Of a stretch of 61,925 bases of DNA, positions 17,601-25,073 are shown piece by piece. Within the stretch, counting starts at the first letter, position 1; each line of letters starts with the position of its first letter. This DNA comes from a virus. Below the pieces are notes generated by a model. It saw nothing but the letters and a program-made list of their open reading frames with translations, was not told the origin of the DNA and ran no database searches. Location: the IMG/VR virus record IMGVR_UViG_3300005338_000002, positions 1 through 61,925 of that record. One strand, written 5' to 3'. The translations under genes were made by a program, and so were the position numbers.

Positions 17601-18349
17601 GTGATGACCCACGTGCCGTCTGCCGCCGTGTTCCCTTGCGCCCCCGAGATCGTCACCACATCGTTTGTAGCGTATCCGTGATTTGTGGAGGTAGTGACGG
17701 CGATCGGCGTGGCATTGGTCGCTGCGGACACCACAAGGGCCGTAGAGGCGGGTATAGCCGGGGCAGGGGTCCAGTTGGCGGCCACCGGCGTATCAAGCAC
17801 CCCTGCGGTCAGCGTAGCGATCGGAGCGGTGGTCGGCGCAAGCTGACCCACGTACGCCGCAGTGGTCGGGGTGCCACTGGCATCCATCGAAATCCGGTAG
17901 ACCGGCGTCCCGCCCGCTACCGGGCTGTCGGTGCCGTTCCCATCCACCACATACACGAACCGGCCTGCCTGCTCAAAGAACACATTGGCCGATACAAGAT
18001 TGAACGACGTTGCCCCGCCGATCAATACTTCCGTGGAGGTGGTAGCGCCCTTCTGCTGCCGGTAGACCTTCCCGCCACACGCGAACAGGAACCATGTTTG
18101 GTAGGTCGGCGGGGCAACCGTCATATTGGCGGTCACGATCGGGAGGATCCCGTAGGCGGCTGCGCTGCCCCGTGCCACCACATCAGCCTGCGTAAGCGTG
18201 CCTTGCTTGCCAGGGCGCGTGACCAGTTCCCCGCCATCCACAAACAAGTTATCGGCCTGCTGCAAGAAGCCGGGGCGTAGTAGCTGCGCGGCGTGGTATA
18301 CGTCCACCCCGACGAAATCGGTTTCTGTGACTGTGGTGGTGGAAGGCAT
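14600..18349 (-). CDS. Large tail hub / stabilisation-like protein with three FCCH-like repeats
   Basis: 1249 residues from the ATG at 18349 (three bases after the upstream stop). The C-terminal half contains propeller-like blades (SAVSWQGRLWLAKGSTLYAS, VVDNKIWFLGPDGIYEFNG) like P22 gp10 or tail tubular B proteins. Three 65-70-residue repeats (near residues 205-275, 543-616 and 710-776) share N-A-x-P-I-A-[IV] ... HGY-x-[TN]-[GN]-D ... GNTAA-[DN]-GTW ... TFTL, the pattern called ubiquitin-activating E1 FCCH-like in phage tail proteins. It follows an adaptor gene, so it probably forms the tail tube or knob below the portal. Confidence 0.7.
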   Translation of the reverse strand: MPSTTTVTETDFVGVDVYHAAQLLRPGFLQQADNLFVDGGELVTRPGKQGTLTQADVVARGSAAAYGILPIVTANMTVAPPTYQTWFLFACGGKVYRQQKGATTSTEVLIGGATSFNLVSANVFFEQAGRFVYVVDGNGTDSPVAGGTPVYRISMDASGTPTTAAYVGQLAPTTAPIATLTAGVLDTPVAANWTPAPAIPASTALVVSAATNATPIAVTTSTNHGYATNDVVTISGAQGNTAADGTWVITVTGATTFTLTGSAGNGAYTANTASVVKGGQSNLLPNGDFHTPGSASGNVYLPGTPWTLKNGPYILPANSPDYGPGSTGGSSQVSFAATAPFSVLLDNPADAIGQSITAPAVTAFGFPAPYGLAKAACFRFTAQAERQRAGSKATIALIMTAMDSSNNPLATIGPILLNPPSATMPGTVSATLNFGPALEAIGDPHHYDIILASGPSNQGGNGVWIGLCNLSAIMNGPVLNDAANSQVQWGALFPEIGGTYLVRDFGQAGKDLSNAGRISFPSSTPIPTSGMHVRLGLIAVNTTTKAITGATNASPIAITAVAHGYVTGDVVQISGVLGNTAANGTWTIIRTGADTFTLTGSTGSGAYTSGGTAVSYTHSTINYTNEMTWANDGSSLSVDITTIAAATLASIRYLYVFFMADLPPNTNVPNVITFGPIDSAGRLSVANALTGDVAGPYTWVFTEVNGRSATISAASNAAPIAVTTTTAHGYQTGDRVFVYGVVGNTAANGTWFIVVTSNTTFTLMGSTGSGAYTSGGTVLQLSDVIEGDPSPISASLQMTLAQASAQLIFPTPLNGNTNYYFLYRDGGVLDPGYRLVAILPVGTDSLPSTSPATSTNLSWNHSTRTAVDNVPDGVLQSALAVSLITGRGLPPTGAQSAVSWQGRLWLAKGSTLYASWLIDESNPSALYFNAISPGGDDPEADVKGIQASAGGADNDPIMRLVPLGTTLVILKQRSVWTIVGFGANDFTLTSYLRRAQVGCIAPRAVAVVDNKIWFLGPDGIYEFNGNKVTPVSVAIERLLNPSQSGGTAITAAAYQKCAMLWAGRRLYLFAPQVGDSANTCAYVWDHRQNGWTRFLQMNISGAEALSGGADNADIYMAGLDGQIYQLTGSGDKAFSASSAVAVSWAAQSRGIGQEDRAESYWMENQPTYVYALATTGESAALTYTASAAGSLASFSQGYTFATERRSQRIPVTVDVRGDYMTVGLSGSTITPTRITALGIEYAQGRPSDQ

Positions 18350-18351
18350 CG

Positions 18352-19056
18352 TTATTTGGAAGGCTTCGGAAAGTGAGCAGCCCCAAGAGCGGGGTCGCTT
18401 TGCCATAGCCGCACAAGAAGGTCTTGGGTGATGGCCTCAAACTCTCCCATCCATACCGGGATGCGGGCGGCCATCTGGGGATTCTGCGTGTTCTTCTCTG
18501 CGATCAAACACGCAGCCCTGTACACGAGCGCCTTCGCTAGATCGGGCTCAATCCAGGTTGGGACAGCGGAGCCGGTCAGCCGTGCCGGAACAGCGAGTCC
18601 TATCACCGTCAAGGTGGCCGGTGTCGCGGGCTGTGGGTAGACCCCAACACCGTCATTGCCCTGCGGGAACCAGTACAGAGGCGTTCCCGCCGTCTCAAGC
18701 CCGACAGGCCCAAGGTTGGTTTCGAGCGCCGACCGTGAGCAATAGGTGAGCGCATTCGTTCCGTGCTTGACGGCCCGCGCGGCCCACAACGCTTGCCCGG
18801 AGGACACTGTGAGCGAGGAGAACGGGCAGTAGTTCGATGCGAACGATGCCTTAGTGCCCGTGTCCGTGATCGGGTAGCAAGTACGGCATATCTGCTCGGC
18901 GGCTTCATTGAGGTATTGGGTGATCGTCGCGGCCGTAGTGATCGTCGGTGAGCCACCCGTGCCGGTCGGCAAGTCGCCCGCATGGCTTGCTGAATCCAAG
19001 CTGAGCCGGGAGAGAACTTCATTCTGCAAATCGACCAACGTCTGAGGATAAGCCAT
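18352..19056 (-). CDS. Head-tail adaptor-like protein
   Basis: 234 residues. MAYPQTLVDLQNEVLSRLSL and AATITQYLNEAAEQICRTCYP resemble the N-terminal helical bundle of podovirus adaptor proteins, which cap the portal ring. The C-terminal part is helical (ALVYRAACLIAEKNTQNPQM). Similar in plan to the gene at 22107-23003, so the phage may have two adaptor-type proteins. No ribosome site is visible upstream of the ATG. Confidence 0.55.
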   Translation of the reverse strand: MAYPQTLVDLQNEVLSRLSLDSASHAGDLPTGTGGSPTITTAATITQYLNEAAEQICRTCYPITDTGTKASFASNYCPFSSLTVSSGQALWAARAVKHGTNALTYCSRSALETNLGPVGLETAGTPLYWFPQGNDGVGVYPQPATPATLTVIGLAVPARLTGSAVPTWIEPDLAKALVYRAACLIAEKNTQNPQMAARIPVWMGEFEAITQDLLVRLWQSDPALGAAHFPKPSK

Positions 19057-19075
19057 GTTATTTTTAGCCGAACTG

Positions 19076-19104
19076 TTTACGTTATTGCGAACAATGGGTA
19101 CGAT
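19076..19104 (+). promoter_or_regulatory. Promoter of the rightward HTH cassette, apparently leaderless
   Basis: TTTACG (19076-19081), 17-base spacer, TACGAT (19099-19104). The ATG at 19111 lies six bases after the -10, so the transcript would begin at or within a base of the start codon. No ribosome site is present. Confidence 0.55.
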
Positions 19105-19110
19105 GCCAGT

Positions 19111-19323
19111 ATGGAATCATACTCTGATGCGGACCTGGTTGATGTGCTCAATGAACAGATCGCTGAGATCGGCGGGCTGAGGAAGTGGGCCAAAGCTCAC
19201 GACTTCACCCCGAGCTTCCTGAGCGATGTCAGGGCCGGGCGACGGAACATTACGGATCGGCTCGCTACTGCACTCGGGTTTGAGCGCAACAGCGGATGGG
19301 TCAAGAAGGAGACATCCAAGTGA
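19111..19323 (+). CDS. Small Cro/YdaS-like helix-turn-helix regulator
   Basis: 70 residues. GGLRKWAKAHDFTPSFLSDV followed by RRNITDRLATALGFER has the five-helix HTH plan of Cro/C1-type proteins, with the recognition helix at FTPSFLSDV. It lies opposite to the virion genes and is coupled by GTGA overlap to the next gene. With no integrase present it may control only its own cassette or block a second phage. Confidence 0.7.
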   Translation: MESYSDADLVDVLNEQIAEIGGLRKWAKAHDFTPSFLSDVRAGRRNITDRLATALGFERNSGWVKKETSK

Positions 19324-19643
19324 AGCTACTTGATAAACTACTCGGCAGGCGTCAATTCCACACTGCCCGACAGGCTACCGCCGTCGGGCAGTCCGACGCG
19401 ATCACCAACGCTATCCGCCTCTCGAAAGGCGGTGAACTGATCGCCGTCGTTTGGGCCGATGCCGGGAAGGTGGGCTATGCCACCACCACGGAGCGGACAG
19501 CGCTGAACGGCGAGGTTTTCACTGCCTCAACGATGCCTGACCTGTCGCCTGTCGTGTACCGGGTCTATCCGATCAGCCGGTCAGGGCTCGATACAGTGCC
19601 GAACCTTGTGTCGGCTTACCAGTACGGCAAGCGGATCAAGTAG
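19320..19643 (+). CDS. Hypothetical protein of the HTH cassette
   Basis: 107 residues with a GTG start inside the GTGA overlap with the regulator. Middle part beta-rich (GGELIAVVWADAGKVGYATT). No recognised family. Ends seven bases before the convergent stop at 19651. Coupled to the regulator, so it may be the cassette's effector. Confidence 0.6.
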   Translation: MKLLDKLLGRRQFHTARQATAVGQSDAITNAIRLSKGGELIAVVWADAGKVGYATTTERTALNGEVFTASTMPDLSPVVYRVYPISRSGLDTVPNLVSAYQYGKRIK

Positions 19644-19650
19644 CCTCCCG

Positions 19651-20346
19651 TTATTTACCAACCCCAAGGAGCAGGAGAGATCCCGCCGTGGCCGGAGCAG
19701 AACCACCGACCGTTTTGAGCGCCGCGACGTAGCAGGAGTACGTCGAGCTTGCCATGTTGAAGTTGGCCGTCTGCGCCGCGATGGTGTTAGCGGTCATATC
19801 TTCAATGGCGACACCGAAGCTTAGGGAATTGACGGTAGTGAGGTTAGCAAAGCCGCTTCCCAGCGTCGGCGTGCCGCTCCCTCCGGCGATAAACACACCG
19901 ATTACCAGTTCGGGCGTCTCAGTCGTAGCCGACGATGCACCAGAAGTGGGGTTGGTGCCTGTAGTGCTGTTGACTGTATGCACATCCAGGGAGGACGTTT
20001 TCAGGCCGGAGTATTCACGCACCAGCCCCGCCATCGGGACGGTGGTGTTCGTAATAGTCACGGCTGTGACGCCCGAAGCCACATTGTCGGCGACCCATAG
20101 ACGGCCCGTCCCCCCGGTGTCAATTACCGTGTATGTGCTGCTCTTATTGTCTGATACCGTGCTAGATGACAGGCATCCGGCGACAATAAGTGTGTCTCCG
20201 GCCCCAGAAGCGGAGATGGTGATTACCAAGTTGCCAGGGCCGCCGCCGGTTGTGCCAGTGACGGTCTGTACGAGCGTCACAGTCGCCCACGACGGAGCGC
20301 ACAGCAGGGTCAGCAGCAGCCCAATGATCGTAAGAAGTCGTTTCAT
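19651..20346 (-). CDS. Exported beta-rich protein in the virion operon
   Basis: 231 residues. The first 21 residues (MKRLLTIIGLLLTLLCAPSWA) form a textbook signal peptide with AxA-type end. The mature part is a threonine/serine-rich beta fold (VTLVQTVTGTTGGGPGNLVI ... LVREYSGL ... LVIGVFIAGGSGTP), a pattern seen in phage and bacterial surface proteins of jelly-roll type. ATGA overlap with the upstream gene. Exported proteins are not expected among virion genes. Confidence 0.65.
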   Translation of the reverse strand: MKRLLTIIGLLLTLLCAPSWATVTLVQTVTGTTGGGPGNLVITISASGAGDTLIVAGCLSSSTVSDNKSSTYTVIDTGGTGRLWVADNVASGVTAVTITNTTVPMAGLVREYSGLKTSSLDVHTVNSTTGTNPTSGASSATTETPELVIGVFIAGGSGTPTLGSGFANLTTVNSLSFGVAIEDMTANTIAAQTANFNMASSTYSCYVAALKTVGGSAPATAGSLLLLGVGK

Positions 20347-20714
20347 TTACGGCCCTCGGCGGTCGTGGACGTGGTCCTCAGAGTGCCACTGCCGTCAATA
20401 ACGAGAGGGACTGTACTAATGGCCGGGCAAGGCACAGAAATCACGCCCGGACAAACGTAGGCCCCACCTTCCCATGATGGGCCGTACTGAGGCGGCTGAA
20501 CAACAACACTTCCGCCGGGGTGGACTATAACACTCACGCCGACCCCGAGTGACACAGTGATATCGCTCGGCCCCGTGTTCGTCACCGTGTACTGAGGCGA
20601 CACGACCGTGATACACTGGACAGCCCCGGTCACAAGCTGGCCGCTTTGCGGGACAGGGGAAGCGTACACCGAGACGGTCGCGAACCAGAGTAGAAGTCCC
20701 AAAAGGTATCGCAT
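20343..20714 (-). CDS. Small exported protein in the virion operon
   Basis: 123 residues. Signal peptide MRYLLGLLLWFATVSVYAS with A-S-P after the hydrophobic core, then a beta-rich mature part (VTNTGPSDITVSLGVGVSVIVHPGGSVVV) with three cysteines that could form disulfides outside the cytoplasm. Strong AAGGAG ribosome site; ATGA overlap with the next gene. Unknown function. Confidence 0.6.
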   Translation of the reverse strand: MRYLLGLLLWFATVSVYASPVPQSGQLVTGAVQCITVVSPQYTVTNTGPSDITVSLGVGVSVIVHPGGSVVVQPPQYGPSWEGGAYVCPGVISVPCPAISTVPLVIDGSGTLRTTSTTAEGRK

Positions 20715-20723
20715 GGTTGCTCC

Positions 20724-21872
20724 TTATGGCCCGAGGTAGTACGTGACAGTGATGTACTGAGTGGTGGACGCCGAAGCTGTTGTGTAGTCCAAAGCCGTAG
20801 CGGCCGTCACTTTGATAGGTGTCGTGAGCGTGATGTTGCTGCCGCCACCGGCCGGGTTGATCGTCGCTATGAGTGTGCTGCCGGAGTGCGGCAGAAGGCT
20901 CACCAAGGACGCTGTAGAGCCCGTGTTAGCGATGTAGATTCCGGTGATGTAAATCGATACACCGGATGTCGCGTTCGCCGCGAGCTGCGCCGTTGTCGCG
21001 CTCGCGGTGCTAACCGTGGCGCTGGAGTAGTTATCATGCAGGGCATACGGTGATACAACGATCTTGCCGTTCAGGTCGCCGTAGGCGTTGACCCGCTGGC
21101 CTGTGGTGACTGCCGTCGGATCGGCCGACTTTCCGACCATGCCCACCTTGACCGGATTGCCGCCGTCGGTTGCTGCCGACGCCACGTCACCGACCACCTG
21201 AGCATTCAGATTGCTCGCGGTGGCCTGCGTAACCGCCGTCGTGCTGGTCGTGTCCAGAACGGCGTGGAGGTTGGTCCCGGTCGTCTGTACGACCGTCACG
21301 TTCCCAGTTACGGCGGTGGTGCTGCCGGTGTCGTTGATCGTGTGACCGATGACGTTCGTGCCGGCCGGGAGAGGATCGCCAACCGACGTGCGGAGCAACC
21401 CCCCGGTGGTCAGTGATAGCGGCGAGGTTTTGGCCGTTGTGTACGTTGGCGCGGCCGAGGTCACTGCACCCTGGATCAGTGGCCCAAGCTGTCCGGAGGT
21501 CGTAGAGTTCTGGGCCAAGCTCAGATCAGGGAGCAGGCATTCGAGCAGCCCAGCGGTGTTCGTGTAGAATGGTACGCCAGTGGTGCCGGGGGCATTCGAC
21601 GGCGGGCTTGCCGGGTAGGTGGTCGTGGAACTGTTGACCGTGACGCTGCCGCTAATGCTGGCCGTCGTCTTGAGGTTGCCACTGCCGTCGATGTGAAGCG
21701 GTTGTAGCAGGCCACCGTCGTCCAATGCGCCGGGGAGGATCGGTTGAGTACCCGCGCCTGCCGGGGCCACGCCGGGGAGAGTGGGGCCAACCACATCCTG
21801 AGCCCCGAAGGCTACTCCCGGCAAGCCGACCGCCAGAATAGCGGCTATGAAAGATTGGATCTTGAACTTCAC
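20724..21872 (-). CDS. Exported structural-type protein (GTG start)
   Basis: 382 residues from the GTG at 21872, chosen because GTGA overlaps the stop of the upstream gene and gives a clean signal peptide (KFKIQSFIAAILAVGLPGVAFGAQ). The mature part holds motifs common in phage virion proteins, such as TTGTNLHAVLDTTSTTAVTQ and TTGQRVNAYGDLNGKIVVSP, then a beta-rich C-terminus. Related proteins usually lack a signal peptide. First of three consecutive exported proteins. Confidence 0.65.
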   Translation of the reverse strand: MKFKIQSFIAAILAVGLPGVAFGAQDVVGPTLPGVAPAGAGTQPILPGALDDGGLLQPLHIDGSGNLKTTASISGSVTVNSSTTTYPASPPSNAPGTTGVPFYTNTAGLLECLLPDLSLAQNSTTSGQLGPLIQGAVTSAAPTYTTAKTSPLSLTTGGLLRTSVGDPLPAGTNVIGHTINDTGSTTAVTGNVTVVQTTGTNLHAVLDTTSTTAVTQATASNLNAQVVGDVASAATDGGNPVKVGMVGKSADPTAVTTGQRVNAYGDLNGKIVVSPYALHDNYSSATVSTASATTAQLAANATSGVSIYITGIYIANTGSTASLVSLLPHSGSTLIATINPAGGGSNITLTTPIKVTAATALDYTTASASTTQYITVTYYLGP

Positions 21873-22096
21873 GCCTTTGCCCCCACTTTCGGCCCGCACG
21901 TCGGGCAAAAGTCCTTCGATGTTTTCATGCTTCGCCGGTAGCCGAGCGAATGAGCCCGCGCCTGGATGCCATCATGGGACATACCGGCATTACCGACAAC
22001 CTGATTGGAGCACTTCGGCCCGTCACACTTAAGGACAGGGCGAGTGTTGCCATACCCGGACGATGCGCCGGGGATCTTCTGCTCTACGATCGACAT
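21869..22096 (-). CDS. Four-cysteine zinc protein in the virion operon
   Basis: 75 residues from ATG 22096, with AGGAG upstream (an upstream extension overlaps the adaptor gene). Cys pairs CDGPKC and FCPTCG flank a basic helix and can bind one zinc. Ends in a GTGA overlap with the exported protein gene. Function unknown. Confidence 0.6.
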   Translation of the reverse strand: MSIVEQKIPGASSGYGNTRPVLKCDGPKCSNQVVGNAGMSHDGIQARAHSLGYRRSMKTSKDFCPTCGPKVGAKA

Positions 22097-22106
22097 GCGG
22101 TATCTC

Positions 22107-23003
22107 CTACCATCCTGCGTATTGGCGGCGGATCGGGATACCGCCCTTAGTGTCCTTGGTGAGCCGGGAAGTCTGAGCCTCAAGAATGCCTTTGGCCCTC
22201 ACCCACTCCTGCTCCATGCCGGGGAGAAAGGCCGCGTACTCTACCGGGAACTGACGGCATCGGAGCACACACGCCCGCCAGCTTGCGGTTGGCAACGCCC
22301 GGTCAGGTAGCGGGAACAGGTCGCTCGGGTTAGGCCACGTATTGCCGGGCACTCCGAGCCCTTCAATAGAGATCCCGCCAGAGGACAGATTGCCGACACC
22401 ACCGGTAGATGATGCGGTTCCCACCGGCTCCTGCATCGTTGCTACGCCCCCAGCCACACTCACGATCTTGTTCGGGCCATTGATGAATCCGCTATCGACT
22501 ACCGTGTTCATATAGAGCGTGTAACCGACATCGGTACTGACGAACGGTCGCAGAACACTAGAGAACGAATAGGCGGTGGCGGCGACCAGGTCAGTGTAAG
22601 AGGCGATGAGCGATGAAGCGTTCGGAGTCGGGTAGAGCGCCACAATGTTCGTGCCCCGAGTGATGTACCACCGTGGTGATCCCGCAGGCTGATCCCGCCA
22701 ATTAGGGATTAGCTGCGTCAGATTTTCGGCCGTGATGACCCTCAGTGGTGTGCGCGTGCTGGTCGTGTCGGTCCAAAACGCATCCTCTATCTTGTCCACA
22801 TTCGGGGCTGTGTAGATCGGCTGATTTGCCACCGTTTCTATATCCACCGTCACCGCGAAGGAGTTAGTGGCCCTCGCGGTTTCATCGGCGGCATCGTTAA
22901 TGACGGCATCTAACAGGAATGTGTCCTGAGCGCCCACACTGCCGAGCGTTTCTCGGAACCGCCCTTGGATTAATTGCCGGAACTGCGTTCGTGTCATGCT
23001 CAT
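22107..23003 (-). CDS. Head-tail adaptor-like protein
   Basis: 298 residues. MTRTQFRQLIQGRFRETLG and LLDAVINDAADETARATNSF form the N-terminal helices of connector/adaptor proteins. The beta-rich centre has FWTDTTSTRTPLRVITAENLTQ and PRWYITRGTNIVALYPTP, typical of phage adaptor families, and a C-terminal helix lies around LPGMEQEWVRAKGILEAQ. Follows the glycosyltransferase pair. Confidence 0.65.
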   Translation of the reverse strand: MSMTRTQFRQLIQGRFRETLGSVGAQDTFLLDAVINDAADETARATNSFAVTVDIETVANQPIYTAPNVDKIEDAFWTDTTSTRTPLRVITAENLTQLIPNWRDQPAGSPRWYITRGTNIVALYPTPNASSLIASYTDLVAATAYSFSSVLRPFVSTDVGYTLYMNTVVDSGFINGPNKIVSVAGGVATMQEPVGTASSTGGVGNLSSGGISIEGLGVPGNTWPNPSDLFPLPDRALPTASWRACVLRCRQFPVEYAAFLPGMEQEWVRAKGILEAQTSRLTKDTKGGIPIRRQYAGW

Positions 23004-23009
23004 GTGTGG

Positions 23010-23741
23010 TTACTCGGCCGGGTGAGGATGCTCTGCGGCCCATCGCTGCATTCGGATTCGCCGGCCGATTGGAACGCCGTTGCCGTGGAACGCCGCAATA
23101 ACAGGCGCGGAGCAGTCCTGGTCGTGAACGCTGTTGTTCCACCGCCGGGGCAACACCACGAATCGCTCCTGCCACTCCGGGGTACAGGAGAGCGTTTCAT
23201 TGACCGCCCACTGATCGATATAAGACGGGTCACGCTCACAGGTAACGTGCCGTCCGTCCAGTTGCGCCACCGCGTACCCGATTCCGGCCGGGGCCGAAGG
23301 ACGGGCGTTGCGCAGGGCGAATACATGCTCAAGGAACGCTATGGCCCATTCATCACACCGCCAGTACATAGCCCCGGCGTTGAAGTGGATCGGCTCGCGG
23401 AACATCGACGGGTACGGATGAGCCGTCATCCCAAGCGAGGCCCACGCGGGCAGAGCATCGGCGAGCCCTACCGAGAAATCAGCAATGATCGTGTCGGCGT
23501 CAAGCCAAATCACATGAGAATACTTGCCTGACTTAACCGACTCTTGGATAAGGACGAGCTTTTCCCAGAATCCGACCCAATCCCCCTCGTGCATCGGCAG
23601 GGCTTGGTACTCGTAACCGTGCTGTTTGCAATAGGCGGCATGGCGGTCTTGGTGGTCCTCAAGCATTCCTGAAAAATCCGGTGTATCGGCGGCTTGCAGG
23701 ATCATCGGACGGGGCAAGATCAGAGGCCGCTTAGTTGCCAT
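23010..23741 (-). CDS. GT-A type glycosyltransferase (GT34-like)
   Basis: 243 residues. VIWLDADT (Asp81-Ala-Asp83) is the metal- and nucleotide-sugar-binding DxD motif; FNAGAMYW near residue 118 and WAVNETL are typical of the galactosyl/mannosyltransferase GMA12/MNN10-like fold, as is the final AFHGNG histidine. Predicted to move a sugar from a nucleotide donor in the cytoplasm. GGAGG ribosome site; overlaps the upstream glycosyltransferase by 11 bases. Its place between capsid and adaptor genes suggests virion glycosylation. Fold fairly sure, substrate unknown. Confidence 0.75.
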   Translation of the reverse strand: MATKRPLILPRPMILQAADTPDFSGMLEDHQDRHAAYCKQHGYEYQALPMHEGDWVGFWEKLVLIQESVKSGKYSHVIWLDADTIIADFSVGLADALPAWASLGMTAHPYPSMFREPIHFNAGAMYWRCDEWAIAFLEHVFALRNARPSAPAGIGYAVAQLDGRHVTCERDPSYIDQWAVNETLSCTPEWQERFVVLPRRWNNSVHDQDCSAPVIAAFHGNGVPIGRRIRMQRWAAEHPHPAE

Positions 23742-24981
23742 GACGCGCCTCCGTATCTACCACCGTCGCATTTGGGCTCTGTATACGGGCCTGCACGACA
23801 TTGAGTGCATGGCCCCAGTCTCCGGGCTTATGCTGCCGCGTCAGGGTCATGCTGGCATACCAGCATGTCACGTCAGACCGGTGGAACCATCGCCAATCGG
23901 CGTCATGCGGCAGAATCGTGTTGGTCGGAACGCCCATTGCCCCGGCGAGATGCGCCACGCTCGTGTCGATTGTCACCACACGCTCACATGAGCCAATCCG
24001 CAGAGCCGTTGCGAACATGTCGCCCGTGATCGGGTCGTGGTTGAATGGGTCCTCTTTATGCTGAAGCGAGACTATCTCGTAGCCATTATCAGCGAGCGCC
24101 TGACAGAAAGGCCCGAAGGTATTCCAGGGGATAGATCGCTTCGCCAGTGTATCGTTCAGTTGCAGGCCATTCCAACAAACTCCGATACGCTTCGGTGTTG
24201 GCGTCAGGGGCAGGTTGAGATATGGCCCCTCGGGCATCGACGGGTAGTCTGCGCCGAGCACATGGAGCAGCGACATGATGGACACCCATTCATCGCATGG
24301 AACTCCAAACCCACCTGCGGGCTGCATCTCCACCACCATATCAGCATCAGTACAAGCCGTCGCGAGCCGGATCAGCGGCCACGGTGCCTCAAGCACGATG
24401 AACGCACCACTCTTCTGCTTCAGCAACGGCAGGTAACGCCAGAGCCAAATGTGATCGCCGAGGCCCTGCTCTGCCGCCACAAACAGCGTACGGCCCGGTA
24501 TCGGTCGACCGTCCCACATCGGGCGTAGCGACGGGGCCGGGCGATTAAGATTAGGCGCTGCGGTACACCGTCGCCACTCCGCGTCGGCAAGCCCTTCGGC
24601 CCACCATTGCGGCTGAAGGTCGGCCCACTTCAAGGACGTAAATGACCTGTGCAGATGGATGAGGGCATGATCAGGATCGATCTGAACGGCGATGTTATAG
24701 AGCGTCTTTGCCTTACGCCACTCGCCGATCGCGTCGAGCGACATAGCCGCGCCCATGTATACCATCGCGTCCTGCCGAGGCTCACGGGCGAGAACGTAGG
24801 AATAAGCCCCTATGGCCTTCTCGTGCTCACTGTTAGCCGCGTAGTACCCCGCTAGTTGCCTCCATCCGGTCATCTCTTCCGGGTTTTCACGGAGACATTG
24901 TTCGGTTAGCACAATGCAAGCGTCTAAATCTTTTGCATCTACGGCCGCCTGAATCGCCCGTTGCTGCTGTTCAAAATCCAT
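23731..24981 (-). CDS. TPR glycosyltransferase (OGT/GT9-like)
   Basis: 416 residues from ATG 24981. Residues 1-140 form tetratricopeptide repeats (KAIGAYSYVLAREPRQDAMV, KAKTLYNIAVQIDPDHALIH). The catalytic part has EQGLGDHIWLWRYLPLL, GVCWNGLQLNDTLAKRSIPW and the C-terminal TIDTSVAHLAGAMGVPTNTI with DADWRWFHRSDVTCWY, the signature of bacterial TPR transferases related to O-GlcNAc transferase. TPRs recognise a protein acceptor, so a capsid or tail protein is a likely target. A hairpin pair and a terminator precede the start, which should lower its expression relative to capsid. Confidence 0.75.
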   Translation of the reverse strand: MDFEQQQRAIQAAVDAKDLDACIVLTEQCLRENPEEMTGWRQLAGYYAANSEHEKAIGAYSYVLAREPRQDAMVYMGAAMSLDAIGEWRKAKTLYNIAVQIDPDHALIHLHRSFTSLKWADLQPQWWAEGLADAEWRRCTAAPNLNRPAPSLRPMWDGRPIPGRTLFVAAEQGLGDHIWLWRYLPLLKQKSGAFIVLEAPWPLIRLATACTDADMVVEMQPAGGFGVPCDEWVSIMSLLHVLGADYPSMPEGPYLNLPLTPTPKRIGVCWNGLQLNDTLAKRSIPWNTFGPFCQALADNGYEIVSLQHKEDPFNHDPITGDMFATALRIGSCERVVTIDTSVAHLAGAMGVPTNTILPHDADWRWFHRSDVTCWYASMTLTRQHKPGDWGHALNVVQARIQSPNATVVDTEARHGN

Positions 24982-24987
24982 AAGACT

Positions 24988-25008
24988 GCACGCTCCCTTC
25001 AAGCGTGC
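24988..25008 (-). promoter_or_regulatory. Hairpin at the ribosome site of the TPR glycosyltransferase
   Basis: Arms 24988-24994 and 25002-25008 pair over 7 bases. In the leftward mRNA the loop is UGAAGGG, and with the next bases it contains an AAGGGAG ribosome-like site. An AAGGAG lies just 5' of the hairpin and would be brought near the ATG if the hairpin forms. The loop is the exact complement of the loop of the hairpin at 25024-25052. Confidence 0.6.
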
Positions 25009-25023
25009 TCCTTCAAATGAGAA

Positions 25024-25052
25024 CGGCAGGGGAGTGAAGGGCTCCCCTGCCG
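25024..25052 (-). terminator. Intrinsic-type terminator after the capsid genes
   Basis: An 11-bp perfect stem (arms 25024-25034 and 25042-25052) with loop CCCUUCA in the leftward RNA, followed by UUCUCAUUU. It lies 22 bases after the stop of the capsid-associated gene and should reduce read-through into the glycosyltransferases. Confidence 0.7.
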
Positions 25053-25073
25053 CGCCTTCGGCCGAAACCGAAG

